6,355 nt of DNA from Rhodospirillaceae bacterium (lineage in GTDB: Bacteria; Pseudomonadota; Alphaproteobacteria; MPNO01; UBA2964). Below the pieces are notes generated by a model. It was not told the origin of the DNA. It did no database searches and saw only the letters and a list, made by a program, of their open reading frames with translations. Each line of letters starts with the position of its first letter. The stretch's first letter is position 1. Where the stretch lies: positions 1-6,355 of the forward strand of contig PBOV01000122.1 of assembly GCA_002724505.1 (NCBI GenBank). The letters are read 5' to 3'. Positions 1-6,355 of this stretch are shown piece after piece. A program made the position numbers and the translations under genes.

Positions 1-897
1 CTCAATGAATTCCTGCGATAGGGTTACCGGTAGCAGGTCGGGGTCTGGAAAATATCGATAATCATGGGATTCTTCTTTAGATCTCATCGGGCTCGTAACG
101 CCTTTCTTAGCATCGAACAAGCGCGTTTCTTGTGCAATCTCTCCGCCGTCTTCTATTACTTCGATCTGGCGGCGGGCTTCATATTCAATTTCCTGAGCTA
201 CATAGCGAATAGAGTTAACATTTTTGATTTCACAGCGCGTACCCAACTCATCACCGACCTTACGGACTGACACGTTAGCATCACACCTCATACTCCCCTG
301 CTCCATATTACCATCGCATGTACCTAGATAGCGAAGGATAGCCCGCAGTTTAGTGAGATACGAAGCCGCTTCATCTGCCGATCGCAAATCTGGTTCAGAG
401 ACAATTTCCATGAGCGCCACACCCGAGCGATTTAAGTCAACAAAGGTGCTACGCGGATCCATATCGTGAATGCTCTTACCCGCATCCTGCTCAAGGTGGA
501 GCCGAGTAATACCGACAGTTCGGGTCTTCCCTTCCTGCATATCGATAACGATCTCGCCCTTGCCAACAATAGGATTACTAAATTGGGATATCTGATAGCC
601 CTGTGGTAAATCAGGATAGAAATAATTTTTCCTGTCAAAGACCGATAAAGGACAGATCTGCGCCTTGATCCCAAGCCCAGTACGGACTGCCTGCTCTATC
701 GCTTTTTTATTTATCACTGGCAACATTCCAGGCATCGCTGCGTCTACCAGAGAAACTTGTTCGTTTGGTTCCGCTCCAAACGATGTTTCTGCCCCTGAAA
801 ATAGTTTAGCATTAGAAATTACCTGAGCGTGAACTTCCAGCCCGATAACAACTTCCCAATCCCCTGTATGGCCTTCTATCAAATTCTCTTTAGCCAT
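1..897 (-). CDS. gatB: Asp-tRNA(Asn)/Glu-tRNA(Gln) amidotransferase subunit B, C-terminal part missing
   Basis: GatB is the subunit that binds the mischarged tRNA and uses ATP to phosphorylate the Glu or Asp side chain, before amidation by ammonia channelled from GatA. The frame is open for 299 codons and runs off the left edge; the family is about 480 residues, so the cradle domain end, helical region and C-terminal YqeY-like tail are absent. Visible hallmarks: GLEVHAQ (residues 19-25), [18 protein letters not shown] (88-105), HLEQDAGK (134-141), [17 protein letters not shown] (154-170), [17 protein letters not shown] (196-212), EIKNVNS (223-229) and [16 protein letters not shown] (273-288). 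The ATG at 897 is chosen because a purine-rich ribosome site (AGGGGATAGG, 901-910) lies just upstream and the protein then begins at normal length before the GLEVH motif. It lies 17 bases after the small membrane gene, so it is probably in the same operon. Confidence 0.97.
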   Translation of the reverse strand, partial: MAKENLIEGHTGDWEVVIGLEVHAQVISNAKLFSGAETSFGAEPNEQVSLVDAAMPGMLPVINKKAIEQAVRTGLGIKAQICPLSVFDRKNYFYPDLPQGYQISQFSNPIVGKGEIVIDMQEGKTRTVGITRLHLEQDAGKSIHDMDPRSTFVDLNRSGVALMEIVSEPDLRSADEAASYLTKLRAILRYLGTCDGNMEQGSMRCDANVSVRKVGDELGTRCEIKNVNSIRYVAQEIEYEARRQIEVIEDGGEIAQETRLFDAKKGVTSPMRSKEESHDYRYFPDPDLLPVTLSQEFIE

Positions 898-914
898 CAA
901 CCTATCCCCTGTCC

Positions 915-1235
915 CTATGTGCCACCGCCACGAACCGCCATTGTCGAGAGGAGTGTGAGCAAGGCATACATACAAGAACGCATGAACCAAACACGTGATA
1001 GTCTCTTGCGATAGTCTGCCTTCATTTCTTCAGCCGCCTTTAAACTTTTTGCGGATCGTAATGAAGCGTCAAACTTCGGTTTGGCATCCCGATGAATCTC
1101 AAAAATAGCATAGGCTTGAACAGCCAGAGACACGCCAAAGGCGTACAAACCTCCAATATTGGTAAAGGTGAAATACTGGTACCCGATCACGCCAAGACCA
1201 ATATGAATGAGGACATACCAAAAATGATACCGCAT
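915..1235 (-). CDS. Small three-helix membrane protein of unknown function between gatA and gatB
   Basis: I do not recognise this 106-residue protein. It shows two hydrophobic helices at about residues 4-22 and 28-47, a strongly charged stretch at about 48-86 rich in Lys, Arg and Glu (likely cytoplasmic and helical), then a third hydrophobic helix at about 87-102 and a short RGGGT tail. The positive-inside rule suggests the N-terminus and the charged segment are cytoplasmic. The frame stays open upstream to an ATG at 1325, but that extension lies inside gatA and reads as polar, non-membrane sequence. The ATG at 1235, 7 bases after the gatA stop, fits better. A GAAGGG sequence 12 bases before it, inside the gatA end, is a slightly distant ribosome site. 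Position in the operon suggests translational coupling to gatA and co-expression with gatB, but nothing in the sequence links it to tRNA amidation. Existence is likely; function unknown. Confidence 0.75.
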   Translation of the reverse strand: MRYHFWYVLIHIGLGVIGYQYFTFTNIGGLYAFGVSLAVQAYAIFEIHRDAKPKFDASLRSAKSLKAAEEMKADYRKRLSRVWFMRSCMYALLTLLSTMAVRGGGT

Positions 1236-1242
1236 GACAGAG

Positions 1243-2715
1243 TTAAGCCCTTCGCCCAGGCTGCGCTGTAAAGCGCGCCGATTGTTCAAGAATATCCGCA
1301 ACTCGGAACAGTGTCTCTTCGTCAAACGCTTTGGTAATCAACTGCAAGCCTAAAGGTAAACCGTCCGAAGACAAGCCGGCCGGCACAGAGATACTTGGTA
1401 GCCCTGCGAGACTTGCCGGCACCGTCATTACATCATTGAGATACATCCCCAACAAGTCATCACTCTTCTCTCCTTGCCCAAATGCCGCGCTCGGCACGGA
1501 TGGGGTAAGGATCGCATCCACCGTTTCAAAAGCTAGGGAGAATTCATCGGCAATCAACTTTCGGACTTTTTGGGCCTTAATGTAATAGGCATCGTAATAA
1601 CCCGCAGATAACACATAAGTTCCCATCAAGATGCGCCGACGAACTTCATCGCCAAAACCTTCTCCTCGGGTGTTTTCATAAACTTCATCCAGTGTATCGC
1701 CGTCGACACGCAACCCAAACCGCATGCCATCATAACGCGCGAGATTGGATGACGCTTCGGCGGGGGCAATGATATAATAGGCAGGTAGTGCGTATTTTGT
1801 GCGTGGTAAAGTCACCTCAATCGCTTCAGCGCCTGCATCTTCTAGCCAAGCTATGCCCTGCTCCCAAAGTGCCAAAATCTCTGGATCGGTTCCCTCAATG
1901 CGATACTCGTTTGGAATTCCGATTCTCATTCCCTTAACATCCTGCCCCAACATTGCTTGAAAATCAGGAACGGGGACATCAGCAGATGTTGTGTCTTTAG
2001 GGTCAAAACCGACCATCGTTTGCAGGATTATTGCCGCATCTCTGACGGTCCTGGTCAATGGTCCCGCCTGATCCAGTGAAGAAGCAAAGGCTACAATACC
2101 CCAGCGCGAGCAGCGCCCGTATGTAGGTTTCATACCTACAATGCCACAAAACGCAGCTGGCTGACGTATTGAACCGCCGGTATCAGTCCCTGTCGCAGCT
2201 AGACAAAGCCGCGCTGACACGGCCGCAGCCGACCCGCCGGAAGATCCACCAGGTACCAATGGTTTATTGTCAGAGTTTCTTTTCCATGGATTAATTACCG
2301 GACCAAAAAAGCTAGTTTCATTTGACGAACCCATCGCAAACTCGTCGAGGTTGGTTTTACCTAGCATAACCATTCCGGCATCAAGCATCTTGGCAGTGAC
2401 CGTCGATTCGTAGGGCGGCACAAAACTCTCAAGCATATGCGATGATGCCGTAGACTTAATCCCCTTGGTGCAAAACAAATCCTTGATGGCAATTGGCAAC
2501 CCATCCAGCGCCCCGACCTCGCCGGTAACGCGGCGCTTATCTGATGCTTTAGCGTCTGCCAGCGCGCGTTCAGGTGTTTCGGTAACAAAAATATTTAAAT
2601 CACGAGCGCTTTCAATCGCCGCAATATGAGCTTCGGTCAACTCCTGTGATGTAAAATCACCCTTAGCAAGACCAGCCTGTGCTTCGGCTAGATTAAGATT
2701 ATTAAGCATTCCCAC
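1243..2715 (-). CDS. gatA: Asp-tRNA(Asn)/Glu-tRNA(Gln) amidotransferase subunit A (amidase)
   Basis: GatA is the glutaminase of the cytoplasmic GatCAB complex. It hydrolyses Gln (or Asn) and passes ammonia to GatB. The 490-residue protein has the usual family length (about 485) and the complete amidase-signature Ser-cisSer-Lys triad: Lys78 in IAIKDL (75-80), the cis-Ser158 in [10 protein letters not shown] (155-164) and the nucleophile Ser182 in [12 protein letters not shown] (176-187). The 24-residue spacing between the two serines matches my recollection of GatA. The conserved [15 protein letters not shown] (119-133) is present. The start is probably GTG at 2715, overlapping the gatC stop by one base (TAGTG); an in-frame ATG two codons later (2709) is possible, but the AAGGTG at 2724-2729 sits 8 bases from the GTG and 14 from the ATG. 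It sits between gatC and the small membrane gene. No damage is seen. Confidence 0.98.
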   Translation of the reverse strand: MGMLNNLNLAEAQAGLAKGDFTSQELTEAHIAAIESARDLNIFVTETPERALADAKASDKRRVTGEVGALDGLPIAIKDLFCTKGIKSTASSHMLESFVPPYESTVTAKMLDAGMVMLGKTNLDEFAMGSSNETSFFGPVINPWKRNSDNKPLVPGGSSGGSAAAVSARLCLAATGTDTGGSIRQPAAFCGIVGMKPTYGRCSRWGIVAFASSLDQAGPLTRTVRDAAIILQTMVGFDPKDTTSADVPVPDFQAMLGQDVKGMRIGIPNEYRIEGTDPEILALWEQGIAWLEDAGAEAIEVTLPRTKYALPAYYIIAPAEASSNLARYDGMRFGLRVDGDTLDEVYENTRGEGFGDEVRRRILMGTYVLSAGYYDAYYIKAQKVRKLIADEFSLAFETVDAILTPSVPSAAFGQGEKSDDLLGMYLNDVMTVPASLAGLPSISVPAGLSSDGLPLGLQLITKAFDEETLFRVADILEQSARFTAQPGRRA

Positions 2716-3005
2716 TACTCAATCACCTTAGGGACGACGAAATAGCCATTCTTAGTTTCAGGAGCATTTGATAGCACCTCATCTCTGCAATCACCATCTG
2801 ACACAACGTCATCTCTTTGACGCAGGCTGGTTCCTTCAGTCGTCGACGCCATAGGTGTGACACCCTCTGTATCGACCTCATCAAGCTGCTCCACCCATCC
2901 AACGATTTTGGATAGCTCCTCCGCAAGTGCACCTAGATCATCTTCAGAAATTCTAATCCGGGCTAGCTGTGCAATGCGAACCACGGTGGATTTGTCGACC
3001 GACAT
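2715..3005 (-). CDS. gatC: Asp-tRNA(Asn)/Glu-tRNA(Gln) amidotransferase subunit C
   Basis: GatC is the small subunit that wraps around the GatA-GatB interface and stabilises the complex. The 96 residues match the usual length (about 95). The N-terminal helix begins [15 protein letters not shown] (3-17), followed by the family pattern of an acidic helix ending [16 protein letters not shown] (34-49), then TPMAST (50-55), LRQRDDVV (61-68) and the C-terminal [17 protein letters not shown] (80-96), whose NAPE...G.F.VPKV.E form is diagnostic. It is the first gene of the minus-strand operon, so the promoter should lie in the divergent gap to ruvX. The ribosome site before the ATG at 3005 is weak (purine-rich TTGAGATAA about 7 bases upstream). 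Its last codon overlaps the gatA start. Confidence 0.96.
   Translation of the reverse strand: MSVDKSTVVRIAQLARIRISEDDLGALAEELSKIVGWVEQLDEVDTEGVTPMASTTEGTSLRQRDDVVSDGDCRDEVLSNAPETKNGYFVVPKVIE
2724..2729 (-). promoter_or_regulatory. Ribosome binding site for gatA inside the end of gatC
   Basis: Read on the minus strand this is AAGGTG, 8 bases before a GTG codon and 14 before an in-frame ATG. The spacing favours the GTG as the true gatA start. The site lies within the last codons of gatC, as expected for translational coupling. Call based on pattern and spacing only. Confidence 0.55.
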
Positions 3006-3127
3006 GGCTTATTTATCTCAAGGTTGATGGTTTAAGGGTGTTACTTTCACAAAGGTTATTCGGTTAAAAGGGATAGTTTCCCGCCAAAATTCACCCAAAT
3101 TTGAGCGCGCGGAAGGTAACATCGCAC
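3006..3127. promoter_or_regulatory. Divergent intergenic region between gatC and ruvX
   Basis: About 120 bases separate the two divergent start codons and must hold, or lie close to, the promoters of both the gat operon and ruvX unless these lie within the genes. I could not pick a convincing -35/-10 pair on either strand. On the plus strand, TTCACA (3046-3051) resembles a -35 box, but the nearest -10-like GATAGT (3072-3077) is 20 bases away, which is too far. No riboswitch or clear operator palindrome is visible. Confidence 0.4.
3111..3116 (+). promoter_or_regulatory. Ribosome binding site that decides the ruvX start
   Basis: GGAAGG lies 11 bases before the ATG at 3128. The upstream in-frame TTG at 3101 has no such site in front of it, and starting there would place this purine run inside the coding region. 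This supports the ATG as the start. Confidence 0.5.
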
Positions 3128-3631
3128 ATGACGGTTCGCAAGCTTATAGACTTCTCTGAAATCTTGGCGCCTAACCGGCGACTTTTAGGGCTTGATATTG
3201 GACAAAAAACTGTCGGCTTAGCTCTCTCAGATACTTCCCGAACAGTCGCAACACCAATGGAAACTTTGATCTTAAAAAAATTCTCAAAGACGGCTGTTGA
3301 GTTACTCGATATTTGTGTTGAACAAGAAGTTGCTGCCCTTGTGATCGGCCTCCCAGTGAATATGGATGGTACCGAAGGCCCGCGCTGTCAATCAGTACGC
3401 CAATTCGCGCGCAATCTCGAAGCCCACTTTGACATGGAGATAGCTTTTTGGGACGAGCGACTCTCAACCGTTGCCGTAACCAAGACAATGCTAGAGGCTG
3501 ACATGTCTCGGGCCAAACGGGCTGAAAATGTCGACAAGATGGCTGCAGCCTATATCCTTCAAGGAGCGTTAGATTTTTTGTCTAACCATTATTCGCAGAA
3601 TGGCGGGCCACCCCCTGACACCTGGACCTAA
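3128..3631 (+). CDS. ruvX: RuvX/YqgF family pre-16S rRNA nuclease / Holliday junction resolvase-like protein
   Basis: A 167-residue RNase H-fold protein of the YqgF family, known from E. coli work for 5' end maturation of 16S rRNA and proposed by homology as a Holliday junction resolvase. Visible motifs: LLGLDIGQKTVGLALSD (19-35) with the first catalytic Asp23, VIGLPVNMDGTEGPR (72-86), FWDERLSTVAV (107-117) with Glu110, and NVDKMAAAYILQ (134-145) with Asp136. These acidic residues match the metal-binding positions of the family. Length is slightly above the usual 140-160 because of an N-terminal lead and a polar C-terminal tail ending PPPDTWT. The frame extends upstream to a TTG at 3101 (176 residues), but the ribosome site favours ATG 3128. 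It stands divergent from gatC and is followed by an unrelated gene group. Confidence 0.93.
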   Translation: MTVRKLIDFSEILAPNRRLLGLDIGQKTVGLALSDTSRTVATPMETLILKKFSKTAVELLDICVEQEVAALVIGLPVNMDGTEGPRCQSVRQFARNLEAHFDMEIAFWDERLSTVAVTKTMLEADMSRAKRAENVDKMAAAYILQGALDFLSNHYSQNGGPPPDTWT

Positions 3632-3647
3632 ATTGTCGGCCATTCAA

Positions 3648-3676
3648 TTAGACGCCAAACCTCGATTCAATATAAT
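3648..3676 (+). promoter_or_regulatory. Possible sigma-70-type promoter upstream of the hydroxyacid dehydrogenase
   Basis: A perfect TATAAT lies at 3671-3676. At 17-base spacing the -35 position reads TTAGAC (3648-3653), only half matching TTGACA. Transcription would begin near 3683, leaving about 75 untranslated bases before the ATG at 3758. The region is AT-rich, so the -10 match may be chance. Confidence 0.3.
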
Positions 3677-3757
3677 AGATCAACTGATAAAACTTTTAGA
3701 ACTCCATAAAACCATCTAACAACAGCTAAAATTACGACTGCAGATTAAAGAAAAAAT

Positions 3758-4687
3758 ATGACCATTTTATTAGCTAATTTTATGGGCCCGGCTAGACGTT
3801 GGGCAGACCCAATTCAAGCCGCTCTACCCAATGAAAAACTATTTATGGATCTAAAAAAAGCAGACCTTTCTTTAGTTGATATTGTCTTGATGTCTCATGG
3901 AGAGCCTGGAATTTTTTCTCGTCTACCGAATTTAAAGCTAATAATTACTCTTCAGGCCGGAGTAGATGGGCTACTCAAAACCCCAGACCTTCCAAGCCAT
4001 GTTCCGATTGTCCGATCAAGTCCTCCTCAAGGAGACCCCATGATAATGGAATATGTTTTGCTTCATGTTTTGCGGCACCACCGTGAGATGCCTTTCTTTA
4101 TAGAAAATCAACGCCAATTAGTATGGGAAAAGCCAGAAATTTATCAAGCATGCGACCGTTGTGTTGGCTTCATGGGTCTCGGGCTGATGGCCTACAAATG
4201 TGCTGAAATACTTCGTGATATTGGGTTTCAGGTTGCCTGCTGGACGAGAACAAAAAAAACTCGTGAGGGCATCAAAAGTTTTATTGGTGAGGACGAATTA
4301 AAACCATTTCTAAGGCAAACGGATATTTTAATTAATATCTTGCCACTGACCCCAGCTACTGCAGATATTCTTTGTATGCAAACTTTATCGCTTCTGCCTT
4401 CAGGTGCCTCTGTTATCAACATCGGTCGCGGTCAACATATTGTCGACCAAGACCTAATTGATTTACTAGATAGCGATCATCTCGCCGGGGCAACACTTGA
4501 CGTTTTTCGGCAAGAGCCCCTCGACACCGACCACCCATTTTGGAAACATCCTAAAATTACCTTGATGCCACACACCGCTCGCAAGACCCGGCCAATCGAT
4601 ATTGTCCCACAAATTAAGGAAAACGTTCTTCGGCTCCGAGGTGATCAGCCACTTTTGCAAGTAATAGATACACGCGCAGGCTATTAA
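3758..4687 (+). CDS. GhrA-type D-2-hydroxyacid dehydrogenase (glyoxylate/hydroxypyruvate reductase A family)
   Basis: A 309-residue cytoplasmic oxidoreductase resembling E. coli GhrA (about 312 residues) end to end, including the closing DTRAGY. The family reduces glyoxylate or hydroxypyruvate to glycolate or glycerate with NAD(P)H. The Rossmann fold has G140-x-G142-x-x-A145, the last Gly being Ala, and strand two ends CWTRTKK (161-167), where Arg164 would suit the NADPH 2'-phosphate. The catalytic triad is visible: Arg224 in NIGRGQHIV (221-229), Glu253 in FRQEPL (250-255) and His272 in MPHTA (270-274). AGVDGLL (67-73) matches the substrate-side loop. The ribosome site before the ATG is weak (AAAGAAA), but no better start exists and the N-terminal strand MTILLANF is needed for the fold. 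It lies 69 bases before a transporter. The exact substrate cannot be read from sequence, so no symbol is given. Confidence 0.9.
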   Translation: MTILLANFMGPARRWADPIQAALPNEKLFMDLKKADLSLVDIVLMSHGEPGIFSRLPNLKLIITLQAGVDGLLKTPDLPSHVPIVRSSPPQGDPMIMEYVLLHVLRHHREMPFFIENQRQLVWEKPEIYQACDRCVGFMGLGLMAYKCAEILRDIGFQVACWTRTKKTREGIKSFIGEDELKPFLRQTDILINILPLTPATADILCMQTLSLLPSGASVINIGRGQHIVDQDLIDLLDSDHLAGATLDVFRQEPLDTDHPFWKHPKITLMPHTARKTRPIDIVPQIKENVLRLRGDQPLLQVIDTRAGY

Positions 4688-4699
4688 CCTATCGATAAT

Positions 4700-4716
4700 T
4701 AAGAGGAAAACTCTTA
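4700..4716 (+). repeat. Short inverted repeat between the dehydrogenase and transporter genes
   Basis: TAAGAG (4700-4705) and CTCTTA (4711-4716) form a perfect 6-bp stem around a GAAAA loop, 13 bases after the dehydrogenase stop. No run of T follows, so it is not a good intrinsic terminator. It could weakly affect read-through or mRNA stability, or be chance in AT-rich sequence. Confidence 0.4.
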
Positions 4717-4756
4717 CATAACCCCCTTCTGAGACTGAGCGAAAGGCGCCTCCTCT

Positions 4757-5686
4757 ATGTTATCGATTGCCGTAACGATTTTACCAATTTTCTTATTAAT
4801 TATTGTAGGCTATTTGTTTAAACGGTTCGGGTTTCCCGGAGATAACTTTTGGGTGCCAGCTGAGAAGCTAACTTATTTTATCCTTCTCCCTGCCCTGATT
4901 ATCCGAAGCATCACTGAAACCGATTTATCTGCGATGCCTGTTGGTCCAATGGCATTAACAATCCTATCTCTCGGGGCGAGTATGATTGTATTAGCCCTCA
5001 TTGTTAAACCTGTTATGCGAATTGACGGCCCCGCATATACATCTGTTCTGCAGGGATCAACCCGGATCAACGCATATCTATGCTTTGCGATAGGCGATGC
5101 ACTCTATGGACCCCAGAGCGTTGCATTATGCGCATATTTTCTAGCTGTAATGATGCCCTTTATAAATACTTCACTAGTGCCGTTAATTTCCGCCTATGCC
5201 GGAAATGGCAAACCAAACTGGGCAAGTGTGCCATTACAAGTGATTAAAAATCCGATCATTATTGCCTGCGCAATTGGCTGGACCATAAATATGCTCTCAA
5301 TCCCTACGCCCCAATGGTTAATCACTTTTCTTTCAATTCTTGATCGCGGGACACTACCAATTGCCCTTCTGTGTATTGGCGCAGGCCTCGCGGTTGTTTT
5401 AGATCTTTCTCGCCTTGTCGCGTTAGGAACCACTATAGTTCTTAAACTTATTTGTATGCCCGTTATTGCTATAGCTTTATGTCAGTTTTTTGGTATCACC
5501 GGTCTGCCCTTAGCAATTATTGTCCTGTTTGGCGGTGCGCCGGCCTCACCGGCATCTTTTATCCTTGCTCGCCAAATGGGGGGTGATGCCCCTTTGATGG
5601 CTGCAATACTATCAGCACAAACAATTTTAGCGGCTTTAACGCTCCCACCAATTTTGGCCTATATTGCGCCCCTTGCTAGCCAATAA
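4757..5686 (+). CDS. AEC family membrane transporter (auxin efflux carrier / malonate-type permease)
   Basis: A 309-residue inner-membrane protein of the AEC family, whose bacterial members carry organic anions such as malonate or malate. About ten hydrophobic helices can be placed, roughly at 3-21, 38-52, 62-83, 102-118, 120-146, 160-180, 195-216, 220-245, 248-270 and 285-306. Family features: the start MLSIAVTILPIFLLIIVGY, LPALII in helix 2 (44-49), QGSTRINAYL (99-108), KNPIIIACAIGW (164-175), CIGAGL (206-211), K230 with MP (234-235), and PASPASFILARQMGGD (262-277). A weak GAAAGG lies 10 bases before the ATG. Neighbours suggest an organic or hydroxy-acid substrate linked to the upstream reductase, but this is inference and direction of transport is unknown. 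Length is normal and no damage is seen. Confidence 0.92.
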   Translation: MLSIAVTILPIFLLIIVGYLFKRFGFPGDNFWVPAEKLTYFILLPALIIRSITETDLSAMPVGPMALTILSLGASMIVLALIVKPVMRIDGPAYTSVLQGSTRINAYLCFAIGDALYGPQSVALCAYFLAVMMPFINTSLVPLISAYAGNGKPNWASVPLQVIKNPIIIACAIGWTINMLSIPTPQWLITFLSILDRGTLPIALLCIGAGLAVVLDLSRLVALGTTIVLKLICMPVIAIALCQFFGITGLPLAIIVLFGGAPASPASFILARQMGGDAPLMAAILSAQTILAALTLPPILAYIAPLASQ

Positions 5687-5754
5687 CTTTTGTTTCTTTG
5701 CAAAACGGTTGACGCATAAATAATATAAACATAACCACAAGAATGGAAAATCAT

Positions 5755-6355
5755 ATGTACTTTGACGCTGATAAAAATGATCACGGCTTACCCTACAATC
5801 CAATCAAAGCGCTAACAGTGCCGCGACCTATAGGCTGGATCAGTACGATCAGTAGAAGGGGAGTCGGCAATCTGGCTCCCTTCAGTTATTTCAACGCATT
5901 ATCTCACAACCCTCCTTTTGTTTTGTTCTCCGGAGGGTCCAGACCAGACGGCAGTAAAAAAGACTCTGTGATAAACGCGGAAGAAACTGGAGAATTTGTT
6001 TTCAACATCGCCACATATGACATCAAGGATAAAATGAATGACTCCAGCTGGATCGAAGACCCTGCTATTGATGAATTGGCCGAGGTAGGACTAACGCCTT
6101 TATCATCTGTTCAAGTCAAGCCTCTGCGCGTCGCGGAGTCCCCAGCACATTTCGAGTGTGTATATCATCAGACAGTTTTACTTCCGGGTCACTCAGATGA
6201 ATCAGTGCATCACGTTGTCTTCGGACGTGTGGTTGGTGTTCATATTGATGATGAATACATAACCGAATCTGGTTTGGTGGATACACTTAAGATGAAGGTT
6301 ATAGCAAGGCTGGGGTACAAAGATTACACAACTGTTGAAAATAAGTTTTCAATGA
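5755..6355 (+). CDS. Flavin reductase-like FMN-binding split-barrel protein, C-terminal end missing
   Basis: The frame is open for 200 codons to the right edge. The family is about 200-215 residues, so only a few residues are probably lost. It resembles the flavin reductase-like / DIM6-NTAB proteins (YwrF-like), cytoplasmic FMN-binding split barrels used in flavin reduction or as flavoprotein oxygenases. Visible motifs: DHGLPYNPIKAL (9-20), PRPIGWIST (23-31), NLAPFSYFNALSHNPP (39-54), a KDSVINAEETGEFVFNI stretch (69-85), GRVVGVHIDDEYI (157-169) and ARLGYKDYTTVE (184-195). The start is taken as ATG 5755 because family proteins begin close to this residue and GGAAAA lies upstream; an in-frame ATG at 5743 would add only four residues. 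It follows the transporter by 68 bases. A weak promoter-like TTGACG (5709-5714) has no good -10 at the right spacing. The true substrate is unknown. Confidence 0.9.
   Translation, partial: MYFDADKNDHGLPYNPIKALTVPRPIGWISTISRRGVGNLAPFSYFNALSHNPPFVLFSGGSRPDGSKKDSVINAEETGEFVFNIATYDIKDKMNDSSWIEDPAIDELAEVGLTPLSSVQVKPLRVAESPAHFECVYHQTVLLPGHSDESVHHVVFGRVVGVHIDDEYITESGLVDTLKMKVIARLGYKDYTTVENKFSM

Noticed and set aside
64..674. Open frames at 64-270 (plus) and 432-674 (minus) lying over the gatB region
   Set aside because: They are in other frames of a clearly conserved gatB sequence and show no domain of their own.
829..1014. Plus-strand frame of 61 codons across the gatB start and the small membrane gene
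   Set aside because: It runs antisense to two better-supported genes and has no recognisable motif or ribosome site.
3101..3127. Upstream TTG start for ruvX
   Set aside because: No ribosome site precedes it, and the GGAAGG that fits the ATG at 3128 would fall inside the coding region.
3642..3671. ATTCAAT repeated directly at 3642-3648 and 3665-3671, 23 bases apart
   Set aside because: Only seven bases, in AT-rich sequence; not palindromic and too little to call an operator.
5688..5706. TTTTG and CAAAA arms after the transporter gene as a possible terminator
   Set aside because: The stem is five mostly A-T pairs with no T run after it; too weak for an intrinsic terminator.
1..6355. CRISPR arrays, tRNA or rRNA genes, insertion sequences and phage genes
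   Set aside because: Looked for and not seen; nearly all of the window is accounted for by conserved housekeeping or metabolic genes.

Overview
The window looks like ordinary chromosome from a moderate-GC alphaproteobacterium. The evidence is a gatC-gatA-gatB set divergent from ruvX (an arrangement I recall from this class), plus the character of the GatB and flavin-reductase-like proteins. The assignment rests on protein resemblance and gene order; no marker gene was searched, so genus cannot be given.

Left half, minus strand (3005 down to 1): a tight operon in the order gatC, gatA, a small unrecognised three-helix membrane protein, gatB. gatB runs off the left edge after 299 codons. GatC, GatA and GatB form the amidotransferase that corrects Glu-tRNA(Gln) and/or Asp-tRNA(Asn). 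gatC and gatA overlap by one base, the small gene starts 7 bases after gatA, and gatB starts 17 bases after the small gene. Co-transcription and coupled translation are therefore likely. The small membrane gene is the least explained item in the window.

Centre: a short divergent intergenic region separates gatC from ruvX (plus strand), the RNase H-fold protein of pre-16S rRNA maturation and Holliday-junction resolvase-like family.

Right half, plus strand: a GhrA-type 2-hydroxyacid dehydrogenase (glyoxylate/hydroxypyruvate reductase family), an AEC-family (auxin efflux carrier/malonate-type) membrane transporter, and a nearly complete flavin reductase-like FMN-binding protein cut by the right edge. 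These may form a small organic-acid uptake and metabolism group, but the gaps between them (about 55-70 bases) leave room for separate promoters, so this is inference.

I saw no RNA genes, mobile elements, CRISPR arrays, long repeats or broken genes. No gene-free stretch exceeds about 130 bases. I found no convincing new biological system. The most useful follow-up is the small membrane gene inside the gat operon.
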